This document shows positions 6,143-14,931 of a stretch of DNA of 33,351 nucleotides, piece by piece. Within the stretch, counting starts at the first letter, position 1. Each line of letters starts with the position of its first letter. The notes under the pieces are model-generated. The model searched no databases. It was not told where the DNA came from and was given only the letters and a program-made list of their open reading frames with translations. Origin of the DNA: Acidobacteriota bacterium (GTDB taxonomy: Bacteria; Acidobacteriota; Blastocatellia; Pyrinomonadales; Pyrinomonadaceae); assembly GCA_018269075.1 (NCBI GenBank), contig JAFDVJ010000115.1:1-33351 (forward strand), read 5' to 3'. Both the position numbers and the translations under genes were made by a program.

Positions 6143-8341
6143 ATGGATAACCTCACAGTAGCTTTAGAAATAAAGGATGGAAACGCGGATGTCGTCATCG
6201 GCAAAAATAAACAGCGTCTGGGGGATTTTAAGCGGGAGGTAGAAAAGATCCAGCCGCAAATCAGGTTCCGCATTCCCAACGAATCCTTTATCGATCTGGA
6301 TCGACTGGAGAAAAAAGCGGCCGAAACGCGCAGGGCCTTTCAAAATATCGCGTCGGCGCGTCTCGACGCCGGGCAGGTCAACGGTTTGACGAAAGACATC
6401 GTCCGCGCGTCGGAACGCTCGCAGCAGCTTTACCGGGACATCGCCAACATTAAACGGGAGATCCTGAATCCCAACCGGAAATCCTCGATCGCCTTTTTGA
6501 CCGAGGAGCTGCGCGCGGCCGAGCGCGAAGCCGATCAGCTGGCGAGGAAGCTGCAAACCGTAAGCGCCGGCGACGGGGCCGCGCCGGCGATCCCCGGCAA
6601 AACATCGGCCGGCCGCGTCGCCGGCGGCGGCGGTGCCCATCGCACCTTATTCAAAAACGGCCGGATCGTCGGTTTGGGCGCGGTCTTCAGGGAATTCGCT
6701 CCCGAAGGGATCAACGAATCGGTCGTCAACGCGGGACTTGTCGGCTCGCAGCTCGCCGGCATAGCTTCGGCCACGCTCGTCAGTTTCGGCGCGATCGCCG
6801 CGATCGGCTACGGCATCGTCAAGGTCACGGAACATATCCGGTCGGAGGCCGAAAAGCGGCTCAAATACGAGGAACAGATCGCCGCGACGATGAACAAACA
6901 GGTTCTCGCCAGTCAGGAAATAATCAGGAACTTCGAAGCCGAGCGGCAGAACGCCGCCGATGACCGCAGATTCGGAACCTTCCTGCAGGGCGGCACGGTC
7001 GAGGAGCTCACGCGCCGGCGGGATTTGCTGGTCAAGCTGCACGAGCTGACCGCGGCACAGGTCGCCTACGGCAACTCCTACGGCACCGAAGGGGAGAAGG
7101 AACGGAACCGGGTCGCCAACCAGCGCCGGGAAGACGAGATCAAGGCCCTCGAAGCCCAGATCTTCACTCTCGGAGTAAAAAAGGAATCCGATCGGACCAA
7201 AGCCTTCGACCAGCGCTTCGAGGATTTCAAAAAAGAGCAGGAACTGCAAAGGCGATCGGTCGAGCAGAGTTTTCGGCTGGCCCTGCAGAATCCGAACAAC
7301 TCTTTGTCGGAGCTGAGGAAGATGCTCGAAAACGTGCAGAGTTCGAGCTATCTGCTGCCGAATGCCAGGCAGGCTTTGTCCTATGAAATCGAGTCGAAAA
7401 TAAAAGAATCCGTCGAGCAGGGGAAAGCAAAAGTCAAAGAGCTGCAAAAGCAGTACGAATCCTCTTTCGACGCGCTGTATCTGCGGGCCAACGCGAGCAA
7501 TCCTTTCGTCACGCTTTACTCCGAGGCGGACAAATCGCTCCGGAATTTTCGCGAAAACTCTCAAGGCCTCAGCCTCGATCTGATCGCCGAGTTCGAGGCG
7601 ATCGAAAAGAAGGCTTTCTCGCTTAAGCTTTTCGAAGCGCGGATCGACAACCGGCTCGGCGTCTTCGATCTTCGAAACGATGCCGGCAATTTCCGGAGCC
7701 CGTACGATCCGGAAAAGGACAAACTGCAGCAGGAGCGTTACGTCCAGAATTTTTTGAGCCGGAATCCGAATTATCTTTTTCTCAAGCGTCAGGAGTATGA
7801 CGCGATCGAGCGGACGACCGGCTACAAAAACTCGCAGTCGTTCGAGGACTTTTACCGAAAGGACATTTTGAAGCGCGGCAGCTCGCTCTTCGATACGCCT
7901 CAAAACCGGCTCAATAAACGGCTCGAAGACGAATACAATCTCCTGTTTCAGCCGAACCAGACCCAGGAGCAGCGGGCGATCGCCGATCGCAAATTCATCT
8001 CGCTGACGAACGGCGTCAATCCGCTCGATCTCAACGACAAGCTCCGCGAAGAAGCGGCGAGCGTCCGCGAGCGCGAAGCTCTCCGGCGCGAAAACTTCGA
8101 GCGCGATCAGTTAGCGGTCGCCAAAGAGCAGCTCGCCGTCCAGAAACGACTCGACGCGAATCAAAAACGGCTGCTCGATCTGGCGGAAAAAGACGGGGTC
8201 AAGGGGATCAAGAGCATCATCGAGATCGTCGATAAAACAAACGGCGGCGCAAACGTCCTCGGCGCGTCGCCCGGCCCCGGCGACATGCCCGGGCTGAGCC
8301 TCGGCCTTGCCGGCGGATCCGGCGGACTTTTTAACTTATGA
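6128..8341 (+). CDS. Phage tail tape measure protein
   Basis: At 737 residues this is the longest gene of the phage block. It is strongly helical and charged, with coiled-coil stretches rich in Glu, Lys, Arg and Gln (about 55-150 and 235-430), and one hydrophobic stretch with LVGSQLAGIASATLVSFGAIAAIGYGIV in pieces between about 200 and 232. The end is Gly-rich. Position after the frameshifted chaperone and before minor tail genes fits the tape measure, which sets tail length and helps DNA passage. The ATG at 6128 has GAGG five bases upstream, so I prefer it, although an in-frame ATG at 6143 (MDNLTVALEIK) looks like a natural N-terminus. The C-terminus overlaps the next gene by four bases (ATGA). 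Confidence 0.8.
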   Translation: MPLFFMDNLTVALEIKDGNADVVIGKNKQRLGDFKREVEKIQPQIRFRIPNESFIDLDRLEKKAAETRRAFQNIASARLDAGQVNGLTKDIVRASERSQQLYRDIANIKREILNPNRKSSIAFLTEELRAAEREADQLARKLQTVSAGDGAAPAIPGKTSAGRVAGGGGAHRTLFKNGRIVGLGAVFREFAPEGINESVVNAGLVGSQLAGIASATLVSFGAIAAIGYGIVKVTEHIRSEAEKRLKYEEQIAATMNKQVLASQEIIRNFEAERQNAADDRRFGTFLQGGTVEELTRRRDLLVKLHELTAAQVAYGNSYGTEGEKERNRVANQRREDEIKALEAQIFTLGVKKESDRTKAFDQRFEDFKKEQELQRRSVEQSFRLALQNPNNSLSELRKMLENVQSSSYLLPNARQALSYEIESKIKESVEQGKAKVKELQKQYESSFDALYLRANASNPFVTLYSEADKSLRNFRENSQGLSLDLIAEFEAIEKKAFSLKLFEARIDNRLGVFDLRNDAGNFRSPYDPEKDKLQQERYVQNFLSRNPNYLFLKRQEYDAIERTTGYKNSQSFEDFYRKDILKRGSSLFDTPQNRLNKRLEDEYNLLFQPNQTQEQRAIADRKFISLTNGVNPLDLNDKLREEAASVREREALRRENFERDQLAVAKEQLAVQKRLDANQKRLLDLAEKDGVKGIKSIIEIVDKTNGGANVLGASPGPGDMPGLSLGLAGGSGGLFNL

Positions 8342-8748
8342 GCAGGTTCTATTCAATCCAAATCGATTCGATCTATCTCACGTCGGACGGGACCGCGGGC
8401 GGTGATAAATGCCGGCTGACCATCCCAAACGTCGAAGATCTGCTGACGACGATCACGGGCGCAATCGTCCCGGCGATCGGCGGCGGCGCGGTGCTGCAGC
8501 TGGTGCCCTGGACCGGCGGCAAGCAGTTCGAGGTCGAGATCGAAACTCTGATGCGGGACGAGTGGGAAGATCTCACGGCTTTAATCAATTCGAAGCTCGA
8601 AGCGGACGCGAGCTTCACCGTTTCGGGCGCGGGCGACACGGGCGATTTTTCGGTCACCGCGAAACCGTTTCCCGTCAAGCCGTTTTCGGCGCAGCGTTTT
8701 ATCAACGGCCGGATCATCGGCGCGAACTTCAAATTTATTACGGTTTAA
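8338..8748 (+). CDS. Phage minor tail protein
   Basis: This 136-residue, mostly beta protein contains IQIDSIYLTSDGTAGG, a central LQLVPWTGGKQFEVEIETLMRDEW segment and a C-terminal GRIIGANFKFITV. It begins inside the stop of the tape measure gene (ATGA), so the two are translationally coupled. In siphoviruses the gene after the tape measure usually encodes a distal tail or minor tail protein. This one is short for a full distal tail protein and closer in size to lambda M. I do not recognise a specific family. Confidence 0.55.
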   Translation: MSRFYSIQIDSIYLTSDGTAGGDKCRLTIPNVEDLLTTITGAIVPAIGGGAVLQLVPWTGGKQFEVEIETLMRDEWEDLTALINSKLEADASFTVSGAGDTGDFSVTAKPFPVKPFSAQRFINGRIIGANFKFITV

Positions 8749-8752
8749 TTTT

Positions 8753-9136
8753 ATGCCATCAAAAGAAACTTCAACCGCCAACGAGACCTTGGACAAATGG
8801 TTCGGCCGAAGCGATTTTACGCCGCCGGCGACGTGGTATGTCGGACTTCTCGACGCCTCCGATACGGAGCTCTCCGGAGGGGGTTACGCGCGCGTCGCCG
8901 TCGCGAACAACACGACGAATTTTCCAGCGGCTTCGGCCAAGCAGAAATCGATCGCCGCGGCCGTCACCTTTCCGACCGCCGCCGGCGATTGGGACGAGGC
9001 CGCGAAGGTCGGCTTCTGGACGGCGTCGACCGGCGGGACATTGAAATTCAAAACGCTGCTCGACGCGCCCGTCACAGTTTTAGACGGCATCGAGTTTTCG
9101 TTTCTCGCCGGCGATCTCGTTTTTATCGAGGGCTAA
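8753..9136 (+). CDS. Phage tail fibre-like protein (Gp80-type pattern)
   Basis: The 127-residue protein has the pattern seen in many small tail proteins of siphoviruses: an N-terminal ETLDKWFGRSDFTPPATWYVGLLD, then ELSGGGYARVAV, NFPAAS, a VTFPTAAGDWDEAAKVGFW strand pair and a closing FSFLAGDLVF. The elements SGGGYAR and TFPTA followed by a D-W and a GFW are the recognisable ones. Such proteins are thought to be part of the tail tip or fibre. The gene starts four bases after the preceding stop. Confidence 0.6.
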   Translation: MPSKETSTANETLDKWFGRSDFTPPATWYVGLLDASDTELSGGGYARVAVANNTTNFPAASAKQKSIAAAVTFPTAAGDWDEAAKVGFWTASTGGTLKFKTLLDAPVTVLDGIEFSFLAGDLVFIEG

Positions 9137-9139
9137 ACT

Positions 9140-10030
9140 ATGATTCAACAAATAGCAAAACTCTACGAAGGCCCGAATCTCTCGGGAGCCGTGCCGGACG
9201 TCGTTTATCTGCCGGTTCTCGACGCGCGCACGCTCAACGTGATCAAGGTCAAAACGGATGAGGCGGCGACGGGCGACGTCGTCTTCGAGCTCGAAAAAAA
9301 CGGCGTCGTCATCACCGGTGCCGACGCGATTACCATTCTCTCAGGCCAGAAGATCGGGACGGTCTCCGCGCTCGCCGTCGCGCTTTCCGAAGGCGACGAG
9401 CTCGTTTTGAATCTCCTCTCCGGAGCGGTCTCCTCGCCCCTGACGCTTTTTATCTCGACGACGAAAACCGTGAACACGGACGAGCTCACCGAAGTCACAA
9501 ACAAAAAATTCGTCACCGACGCCGAAAAAACGAAGCTCTCGAATCTATCCGGAACCAACACGGGCGATCAGACCTTAAATTCCTTGCTGCCGTCGCAGAC
9601 CGGCAACGCCGGCAAGGTGCTGCAGACGGACGGCACGAACGCCGCGTGGCAGACGCCGAGCGGAGGAGGTGGAGGCGGCGGAGGCTACACCGACACGGAG
9701 GTTGCTGTCACGGACGAGGTTTCGGTTTTGACCACGGGAACGAAGCTCACCTTTCACGTCCGCCGGGCGTTCACGCTCGATAAGATCATCGGCGGCCTGT
9801 CGACGGTCTCGTCGAGCGGGACTGTCACGGTCAACGTCAAGAAAAACGGCGCGTCGATCTTCACGACCGATAAGCTCACGATCGATCAGAGCGAGGCGAC
9901 GAGCCTGACGGCCGCGACCGGGGCGAACATCACGACGACCGCTTTTGCCCAGGGCGACGAGATCATGGTCGATATCGACGCCGCCGGCACCGGCGCGAAG
10001 GGCCTGAAGCTTTACTTTTTGAGCACATGA
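9140..10030 (+). CDS. Phage tail fibre / tip structural protein
   Basis: The 296-residue protein has three parts: an N-terminal beta domain (about 1-105), a fibre-like linker containing KFVTDAEKTKLSNLSGTNTGDQ and GNAGKVLQTDGTNAAWQ, and a run of eight glycines with flanking Gly and Ser (about 174-183), then a C-terminal beta domain (about 186-296) with VNVKKNGASIF and EIMVDIDAAGTGAKGLKLYFLS. The NTGDQ and GKVLQTDGTNAAWQ elements are widespread in phage tail fibres. The poly-Gly run would act as a flexible hinge. It overlaps the next gene by four bases. Confidence 0.65.
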   Translation: MIQQIAKLYEGPNLSGAVPDVVYLPVLDARTLNVIKVKTDEAATGDVVFELEKNGVVITGADAITILSGQKIGTVSALAVALSEGDELVLNLLSGAVSSPLTLFISTTKTVNTDELTEVTNKKFVTDAEKTKLSNLSGTNTGDQTLNSLLPSQTGNAGKVLQTDGTNAAWQTPSGGGGGGGGYTDTEVAVTDEVSVLTTGTKLTFHVRRAFTLDKIIGGLSTVSSSGTVTVNVKKNGASIFTTDKLTIDQSEATSLTAATGANITTTAFAQGDEIMVDIDAAGTGAKGLKLYFLST

Positions 10031-10764
10031 TCAATCCTTTTATCTACGACGGACTCAATTACCCGGCGGGCCGCCTGATCGATTACGACCCGGCGAGCAG
10101 CTTTTTCGACGGCATCCCGGACGCCGGGGCCGTCAGTACCGTTTACGACCGGTCGGGGAACGCCAACAACGGGACGGCCGGCGACGCGCTGTATCCCCCG
10201 GAGATCTCGCTCAGCACGCTGGCGAACGGCCGGCGGACGTTCTTTTTCCGGAACGACGCGATCGGCGCGAACACGGCGGCGCAGTATTTCTGGACCTTGC
10301 CGGATCTCTCCGCCCTCTCGTCGGGCGAGGCCTTCGCCGTTTTGAAATACGCGTACAATCCGAACAGCTCGAACGAGCTCGGCGGGGGGCTCTGGGATTT
10401 CGGCACGGACGGCGCGCCGAACGCCGTTCCCTACAAGGACGGTAACGTTTACGACGATTTCGGCTCGACGGCGCGCAAGGGCGTCTCCTCGGGCAGCAAC
10501 GCCGGCTTTAACGCGCAGTGGCTCGTTTACTCGGCCAAATCGAAAACGAACGACTGGCAAGGCTACAGGAACGGCGTGCAGCTCGGCTCGAGCGCGTCGA
10601 ACACCGTCGCTTTTTCGAGCGCGCCGAAATTGGGGCATTCGAACCCATCGGGGATCTATTATTTTTCGGGCTGGCTCGCCCGGTTCATCTTTTTCTCGCC
10701 GGCGCTCTCCGACGCGGAATCGGTCGCCTTCGCCAATCAACTTAAAGCGAGATACGGAATCTGA
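10027..10764 (+). CDS. Phage protein with LamG/concanavalin-like fold
   Basis: The 245-residue protein contains elements of the laminin-G/concanavalin jelly roll: VYDRSGNANNGTAG near 38-51, NGRRTFFFRN, DWQGYRNGVQLG near 178-189, and YYFSGWLARFIFFSPALSDAE near the end. In this fold the first motif (DxSGNxNxG) and the NGV-strand are typical. On a phage tail it would most likely bind a cell-surface glycan, a role that is inferred. The gene overlaps the preceding gene by four bases (ATGA) and the next by one (TGATG). Confidence 0.65.
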   Translation: MINPFIYDGLNYPAGRLIDYDPASSFFDGIPDAGAVSTVYDRSGNANNGTAGDALYPPEISLSTLANGRRTFFFRNDAIGANTAAQYFWTLPDLSALSSGEAFAVLKYAYNPNSSNELGGGLWDFGTDGAPNAVPYKDGNVYDDFGSTARKGVSSGSNAGFNAQWLVYSAKSKTNDWQGYRNGVQLGSSASNTVAFSSAPKLGHSNPSGIYYFSGWLARFIFFSPALSDAESVAFANQLKARYGI

Positions 10765-12779
10765 TGACGATCGTCAATTCATCGACAAAGCTTTACAACT
10801 GGCAGCGCCCGCGCCGGTCGGCCGTCGTGTCGGGAGAAACCGTCATTTCGGCGGACGGGCACGGGTACGCCGCCGGTGCGTCGCTCTTTCGCGGTCAGAC
10901 GCTGATCAGCGCGCGCGGCACGACGCGGCTCCCTCTCATTTCGCCCGCGCCGATCTTGAACGAAGTCGCCGAAAACGCCTTCGCCAAACAATATTTCGCG
11001 GCGCGCCTTCTGGATAATTTCGGAAGCGAGATCCGGATCACGTCCGCTTCGATCGAAGCGCCGCGCGGCGCAATCGGCAAGCGCGTTTCCGTCAACGTCG
11101 CTAAAAAAGATCTCTTCCTGATCACGCCGGCGAAAACCTACACGTTTCAGATCGGCACGCGCGAGACGCCGGCGGGCGCAATCAGCTGGCAAACGATCGT
11201 CGAGAATGGAAAGCTCAATTCCCGATCCTTCGCCCTTGGACAAAACGGCCGGCAGCCTTCAGATTCTCTATCCTTCGGAACCCTTGAGCCTTTGAAAAAC
11301 CGGCTCAACAAATACCCGCGGGAAAATACCATTTTTTATAATTCGCGCCGGACGAGCGTCGAGATCGGCCCGGGCGACGTCATCCGCGATACCGCGGGCA
11401 ACGCGATCCCGAGCAACACGGTCGCGATCAACTACATGACGCTTCGCGACGTGCTCGATATGGTCCGCAAGTTTACCGGGTTCTCGCAGATCGTCACGAA
11501 CATCCCGAATTTCGAGATCACGCGCGCCGACTTTCCGATCACCGCAAGCTTTCTCCAGTCGCTCGCCTCGATCATCGGCATTTTCGAGCCTGTAATTTTT
11601 ACAGTCGGAAACATTCTCTACATCATCGACAAGACGGCGGCGATTCCCGACGAATTTACGCCGCGGGCGATCGCGAACGCGGAGCTCTCCGCCTGGAGCG
11701 TCTCCGCGCCGGAACTGTCTGAGATCGACGGCTTTCTCGTCTCCTTTACCAACGATCCGACAAACGCCGATTACTTTACCGACCGGCTCGTCCAGACCAC
11801 GGAAGAAACGGGCAGCTTCGGCGATCCGGATTACACCCGGACGGAAACGGAAACGACCTTCAGGGAATGGCGGTCATCGACCGCGCCGGACGAGATCCTT
11901 CGAAGCGAGATCATCCGGGTCAAGCGCGAGACCTACATCGAATTTCTAACGCTCGTCTCGCGCCGGACGGAATCGCACGATTTCGACGCCCAAGGCAAAC
12001 GCCTCTCGTCGCAGACCGCGATCGAAGCGCAGGTGCCGGACCTTGCTGCTGACGGCGCGCCGAACTTTCTCACCGTCCGCGAAGAAAACCAGACGGTCGC
12101 CTACGCGACCGACCCGCGCAACCCGCGCCGCCAGATCCAGTCGCGATTGGTAACAAAAACGCGCGGCCTGATCGCCGTCGACGCCGACAACAAATATTTC
12201 GATCCGGACACGGGCGAGCAATCGGCTTTCCGGCAGGACTTTCTCGAAGCTCACAAAGCCGGCAATCTCGCGGCCGCGATGACGACCGATTACGGGCCGC
12301 TCAAAACCGTCACCGAGACGCTCGTCGATCTCGGAAACGGCCAGTACCAGGTCTCGGTCTCTCAGGTCGACCACCTGCGAAAAACCGAAACGAATTCCTT
12401 CAGCGAGCCGAAAACCGGCGACGCGTCGATCAATTCCTCGACGGGCCGGCCCTCGCAGATCCTCGTCCTGCAGGACGGCATGACGGCGATCGATCGCCCG
12501 GGCAACGCCGTCGAATCTTTGGCGGTCGGCGAACTCCCGCTCTATTTCGCGATCCCGCTCGCGCGAAGACGGCTCGCGCAGCGCGCGGCGCAAAAGCAGA
12601 CCGGAACGGCGCAGGTCATCGGCTATTCGCCCTCGATCGAGCGCGGCACGTTCTTCCGGCTTTTCGATCGCGCCGGCGCGGAGGTCGGCCGGTTTCTCAC
12701 CATTGGCTACCGCGTCGACGTCGCGGCGATGGGCGACGGCGCATTCGTTCAGACGAGCATCGAGGCGGATGAAATATAG
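10764..12779 (+). CDS. Putative tail hub protein (Tal / baseplate-hub-like)
   Basis: The 671-residue protein is the second largest of the phage block and comes after the fibre-like genes. A segment around 225-300 (MTLRDVLDMVRKFTGFSQIVTNIP, then LQSLASIIGIFEPVIFTVGNILYIID) resembles the hub domain of tail-tip proteins, in which a helix and a strand pair shape the central tube opening. The C-terminal part is beta-rich and ends with GRFLTIGYRVDVAAMGDGAFVQTSIEADEI, a type of ending also seen in hub proteins. No peptidase or lysozyme motif is evident. The assignment rests on size, place and this weak resemblance. Confidence 0.5.
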   Translation: MTIVNSSTKLYNWQRPRRSAVVSGETVISADGHGYAAGASLFRGQTLISARGTTRLPLISPAPILNEVAENAFAKQYFAARLLDNFGSEIRITSASIEAPRGAIGKRVSVNVAKKDLFLITPAKTYTFQIGTRETPAGAISWQTIVENGKLNSRSFALGQNGRQPSDSLSFGTLEPLKNRLNKYPRENTIFYNSRRTSVEIGPGDVIRDTAGNAIPSNTVAINYMTLRDVLDMVRKFTGFSQIVTNIPNFEITRADFPITASFLQSLASIIGIFEPVIFTVGNILYIIDKTAAIPDEFTPRAIANAELSAWSVSAPELSEIDGFLVSFTNDPTNADYFTDRLVQTTEETGSFGDPDYTRTETETTFREWRSSTAPDEILRSEIIRVKRETYIEFLTLVSRRTESHDFDAQGKRLSSQTAIEAQVPDLAADGAPNFLTVREENQTVAYATDPRNPRRQIQSRLVTKTRGLIAVDADNKYFDPDTGEQSAFRQDFLEAHKAGNLAAAMTTDYGPLKTVTETLVDLGNGQYQVSVSQVDHLRKTETNSFSEPKTGDASINSSTGRPSQILVLQDGMTAIDRPGNAVESLAVGELPLYFAIPLARRRLAQRAAQKQTGTAQVIGYSPSIERGTFFRLFDRAGAEVGRFLTIGYRVDVAAMGDGAFVQTSIEADEI

Positions 12780-12837
12780 TTGATCAGGGAGGTTGAAAAG
12801 GGAGTGTTTTTGTTTCGTGGTAAAATAATTAAAAATC

Positions 12838-12867
12838 GTCTCGAAATGGACCCTTTTTGACACTCTT
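12838..12867 (+). repeat. Direct repeat copy 1 flanking the cargo gene
   Basis: Thirty bases beginning GTCTC and ending in the block CCCTTTTTGACACTCTT (12851-12867). It matches the copy at 13461-13490 at 25 of 30 positions in the same orientation. Each copy is itself an imperfect dyad (GTCTC-AAA with TTTTTGA-AC). It lies 15 bases before the AT-rich cargo gene. Confidence 0.6.
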
Positions 12868-12881
12868 TTTCCCAATTTTTT

Positions 12882-13448
12882 ATGAGTTTAGATATATACG
12901 ATTTACTTGAGGCACTAAGAAAAAGACCCGGATTATATCTCGGCAGTTTTGGTGACTATTCCTTCAAATGCCTGCATTCGTTTTTAAGTGGTTTAAGTAT
13001 TTCAAAACATCAGCAGATTGAATTTCATTCTTTCTGGGAATTTGGTCGTTGGGTTTCGGCTAGGCTGGAAGATTGGTCTACTTCGATGCCTTTCTATCAA
13101 TTAGAGGAAGAATTAGGAAACGACGCGGCTTTTGAAAGATACTTTGAGCTATTGGACGAGTTCAAGGCATGCGAACAAGTTTGTCATGAAAAGGCTTTAA
13201 TTCTCGAAACTCATAAACCAAATTTTTATCAGATACCACCAGACGATATTCACGGCAGAATCGAACCCGAAAAGCCTTTAGTGATTTGTGTTGGTCAGTA
13301 TGCGCCTTCAAATGTTTTTTATTTGTATGAAATTTATGCTGACCGTTCGGAAAAACATTACCCTTATCAAAACTCGGTCGAAGAAGTTAAGGCAGAAACA
13401 AAAAGACGTTGGAGCGTTGCCGAAAACGAATGGATCAAAATTCATTAA
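12882..13448 (+). CDS. AT-rich cargo (moron-type) gene, function unknown
   Basis: The 188-residue protein begins MSLDIYDLLEALRKRPGLYLGSFGDYSFKCLHSFLSGL. The stretch RKRPGLYLGS followed by a helix with FLSG resembles a group of uncharacterised bacterial proteins sometimes found as accessory or immunity-type genes, a resemblance from memory only. The rest is acidic with many aromatic residues. Its codon use and base composition are clearly more AT-rich than the phage genes on both sides, and it is bracketed by imperfect 30-base direct repeats. It interrupts the tightly overlapped structural operon, which is typical of a moron expressed from the prophage. No Shine-Dalgarno is evident before the ATG. 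Confidence 0.7.
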   Translation: MSLDIYDLLEALRKRPGLYLGSFGDYSFKCLHSFLSGLSISKHQQIEFHSFWEFGRWVSARLEDWSTSMPFYQLEEELGNDAAFERYFELLDEFKACEQVCHEKALILETHKPNFYQIPPDDIHGRIEPEKPLVICVGQYAPSNVFYLYEIYADRSEKHYPYQNSVEEVKAETKRRWSVAENEWIKIH

Positions 13449-13460
13449 GTAGCCTTCGCT

Positions 13461-13490
13461 GTCTCAAAACCGCCCCTTTTTGAGACTCTT
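13461..13490 (+). repeat. Direct repeat copy 2 flanking the cargo gene
   Basis: Thirty bases beginning GTCTCAAAAC and ending CCCTTTTTGAGACTCTT (13474-13490), 12 bases after the cargo gene stop. The ends GTCTCAAAA (13461-13469) and TTTTGAGAC (13478-13486) pair perfectly over nine bases, so it is also a hairpin and may end cargo transcription. A third pair of the same arms lies at 13551-13559 and 13603-13611. Confidence 0.6.
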
Positions 13491-13550
13491 CAACCCTTCA
13501 AAACACAGCCTCTTAAGTTCTTTATTTGGGCGTCGGGAAAAAGAATGTGT

Positions 13551-13611
13551 GTCTCAAAAGCCGTCTCATAACTAAAATCACAAAAAGGTTACCCGTTTTG
13601 AGTTTTGAGAC
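13551..13611 (+). repeat. Third GTCTCAAAA / TTTTGAGAC inverted repeat
   Basis: GTCTCAAAA at 13551-13559 is the exact complement of TTTTGAGAC at 13603-13611, with 43 bases between. The arms are the same nine bases as in the hairpin at 13461-13486, in front of the next phage gene. It could be a regulator site, a remnant of the insertion that brought the cargo gene, or a recombination target. Confidence 0.45.
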
Positions 13612-13658
13612 AAACAAAATCTGCCCTTCCAAATATCGAAAAAAACCACCGAAAACCC

Positions 13659-14627
13659 GTGAAAAAATACACCGTCAAACCCGGCCAGCGCGTCACGATC
13701 GAGATTAACCGGAAGTCCGAAGTCCGAAGTTCGAAGTACCAGGCCCAAAGTCCGAAGGGGCTGCTGGCGGCCGCGCGCCCGGAGGATTACCCGGCGCGGC
13801 GGATCCGGCCCGGCGGCATTATGTTTTACGATCTCGGCCTTGCCAAAACCGGCGACGTTCTGTCGGACATCGATTCGCAGATCGTCAAAGCCTGGACGAA
13901 CACGGGAGGCTCCGGGCTGCCCTATACGCCCCCGCTCGACGATTCCGATTACGAGGGCCGCGACGCGCTCGTTTTAAGCAATCTCGCGCAGGCCGCGCCG
14001 ATCACGCCCGAATTTACGGAAATCATTCCGGCCGCGCTCACGTTCGGCGATGAGACCGTGTACCTGACCGCCGGCACATCTTCGTGGTCCGCAAAGGGAT
14101 TCCGGGCGACGCCGGCGCAGCTCTCCCGGGATTCGATCAGCATCTATTTCGGATTCGGTGACGGCAAATACTTCGACCAGATCGTTTTGAAGGGCGACGG
14201 CGCGAACAAGATCACGAGCGAAAATTCATACGCCGCGGATCCGGTCCCGTACACCTTGAAAAAGGACGATAAGATTTATCTCGTCCCGGTTTTCTGCCTG
14301 TCGTTCCTTCAGGAAGAGTTCGACGATCATCTCGGCTTTTTCCATTTCGTGCAGCAGCTCAATTCCTTCTGGATGTTTTTTCCGCGAATGCCGATTCTCA
14401 ACGGGACCGCGCCCGACGACGTCGACGGCAAAACACTTGCGAATGCGCGCGTCATGCGCTCGACCCAGAGCTCCTTCGGCGGATCGTTCACCAACACCGA
14501 GCAGCCGGCGTCCGCGTTCGAATCGGCCTCGACGAATTCGCTTTCCATTTCAACCCTGACGCCGGCGGGTTTCCTCGTGGCCGTCATCAAACAGGGCGAA
14601 CAGACTTTCTACGTTTGGAAAAATTAA
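13659..14627 (+). CDS. Phage structural protein of unknown function
   Basis: I choose GTG at 13659, giving 322 residues starting MKKYTVKPGQRVTIEI. The open frame reaches back to a TTG at 13605, but that stretch overlaps an inverted repeat and looks non-coding. Neither start has a good Shine-Dalgarno. After a short N-terminal strand the protein has a Ser/Lys-rich segment encoded by six heptamer units (13713-13754), then a long beta-rich part (YDLGLAKTGDVL, TVYLTAGTSSWSAKGFRATP) and a C-terminal SISTLTPAGFLVAVIKQGEQTFYVWKN. It is the last gene of the phage block and could be a tail-tip or receptor-binding protein; that is inference. Confidence 0.6.
   Translation: MKKYTVKPGQRVTIEINRKSEVRSSKYQAQSPKGLLAAARPEDYPARRIRPGGIMFYDLGLAKTGDVLSDIDSQIVKAWTNTGGSGLPYTPPLDDSDYEGRDALVLSNLAQAAPITPEFTEIIPAALTFGDETVYLTAGTSSWSAKGFRATPAQLSRDSISIYFGFGDGKYFDQIVLKGDGANKITSENSYAADPVPYTLKKDDKIYLVPVFCLSFLQEEFDDHLGFFHFVQQLNSFWMFFPRMPILNGTAPDDVDGKTLANARVMRSTQSSFGGSFTNTEQPASAFESASTNSLSISTLTPAGFLVAVIKQGEQTFYVWKN
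13713..13754 (+). repeat. Heptamer array AAGTCCG inside a phage gene
   Basis: Six seven-base units, AAGTCCG, AAGTCCG, AAGTTCG, AAGTACC, AGGCCCA and AAGTCCG, follow each other without gaps. The total of 42 bases is a multiple of three, so the reading frame is kept and encodes 14 residues. The unit differs by one base from the AAATCCG heptamer found between genes at 19283-19322 and 33068-33095. Confidence 0.6.
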
Positions 14628-14802
14628 GGTCGTCCGGAAAGAAAAAACGTGTCCAAACGGAGTCCAAAATTACCCTTTTTATCTCTTTTATCCGTTCCAT
14701 ACACTCCGACTTTTTTGCCTAAATTACTGATGTTGCGGAAATAGCAGGATTATCGATAAATTCGAGAAACCCGCTTAAGAGCCTACCTGCGGAGCTTCAA
14801 AC

Positions 14803-14850
14803 AAAATCGGCAAGTTCGTTGACCAAACGGCTTGCCGATTTTCTTTTTTG
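14803..14850 (+). terminator. Intrinsic terminator ending the phage block
   Basis: AAAATCGGCAAG (14803-14814) pairs perfectly over 12 bases with CTTGCCGATTTT (14831-14842), followed by a C and six T residues. It is the only hairpin of this strength after the phage genes. The rest of the 304-base stretch 14628-14931 shows no gene I can support. Confidence 0.8.
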
Positions 14851-14931
14851 TTTGTCGGCCGCTGCGGTCGTTTTTGGGGCGGGCGGAATTTACCCGAACG
14901 GTTTCGAAAAAAAACTCTTTTTTATAGTCAG

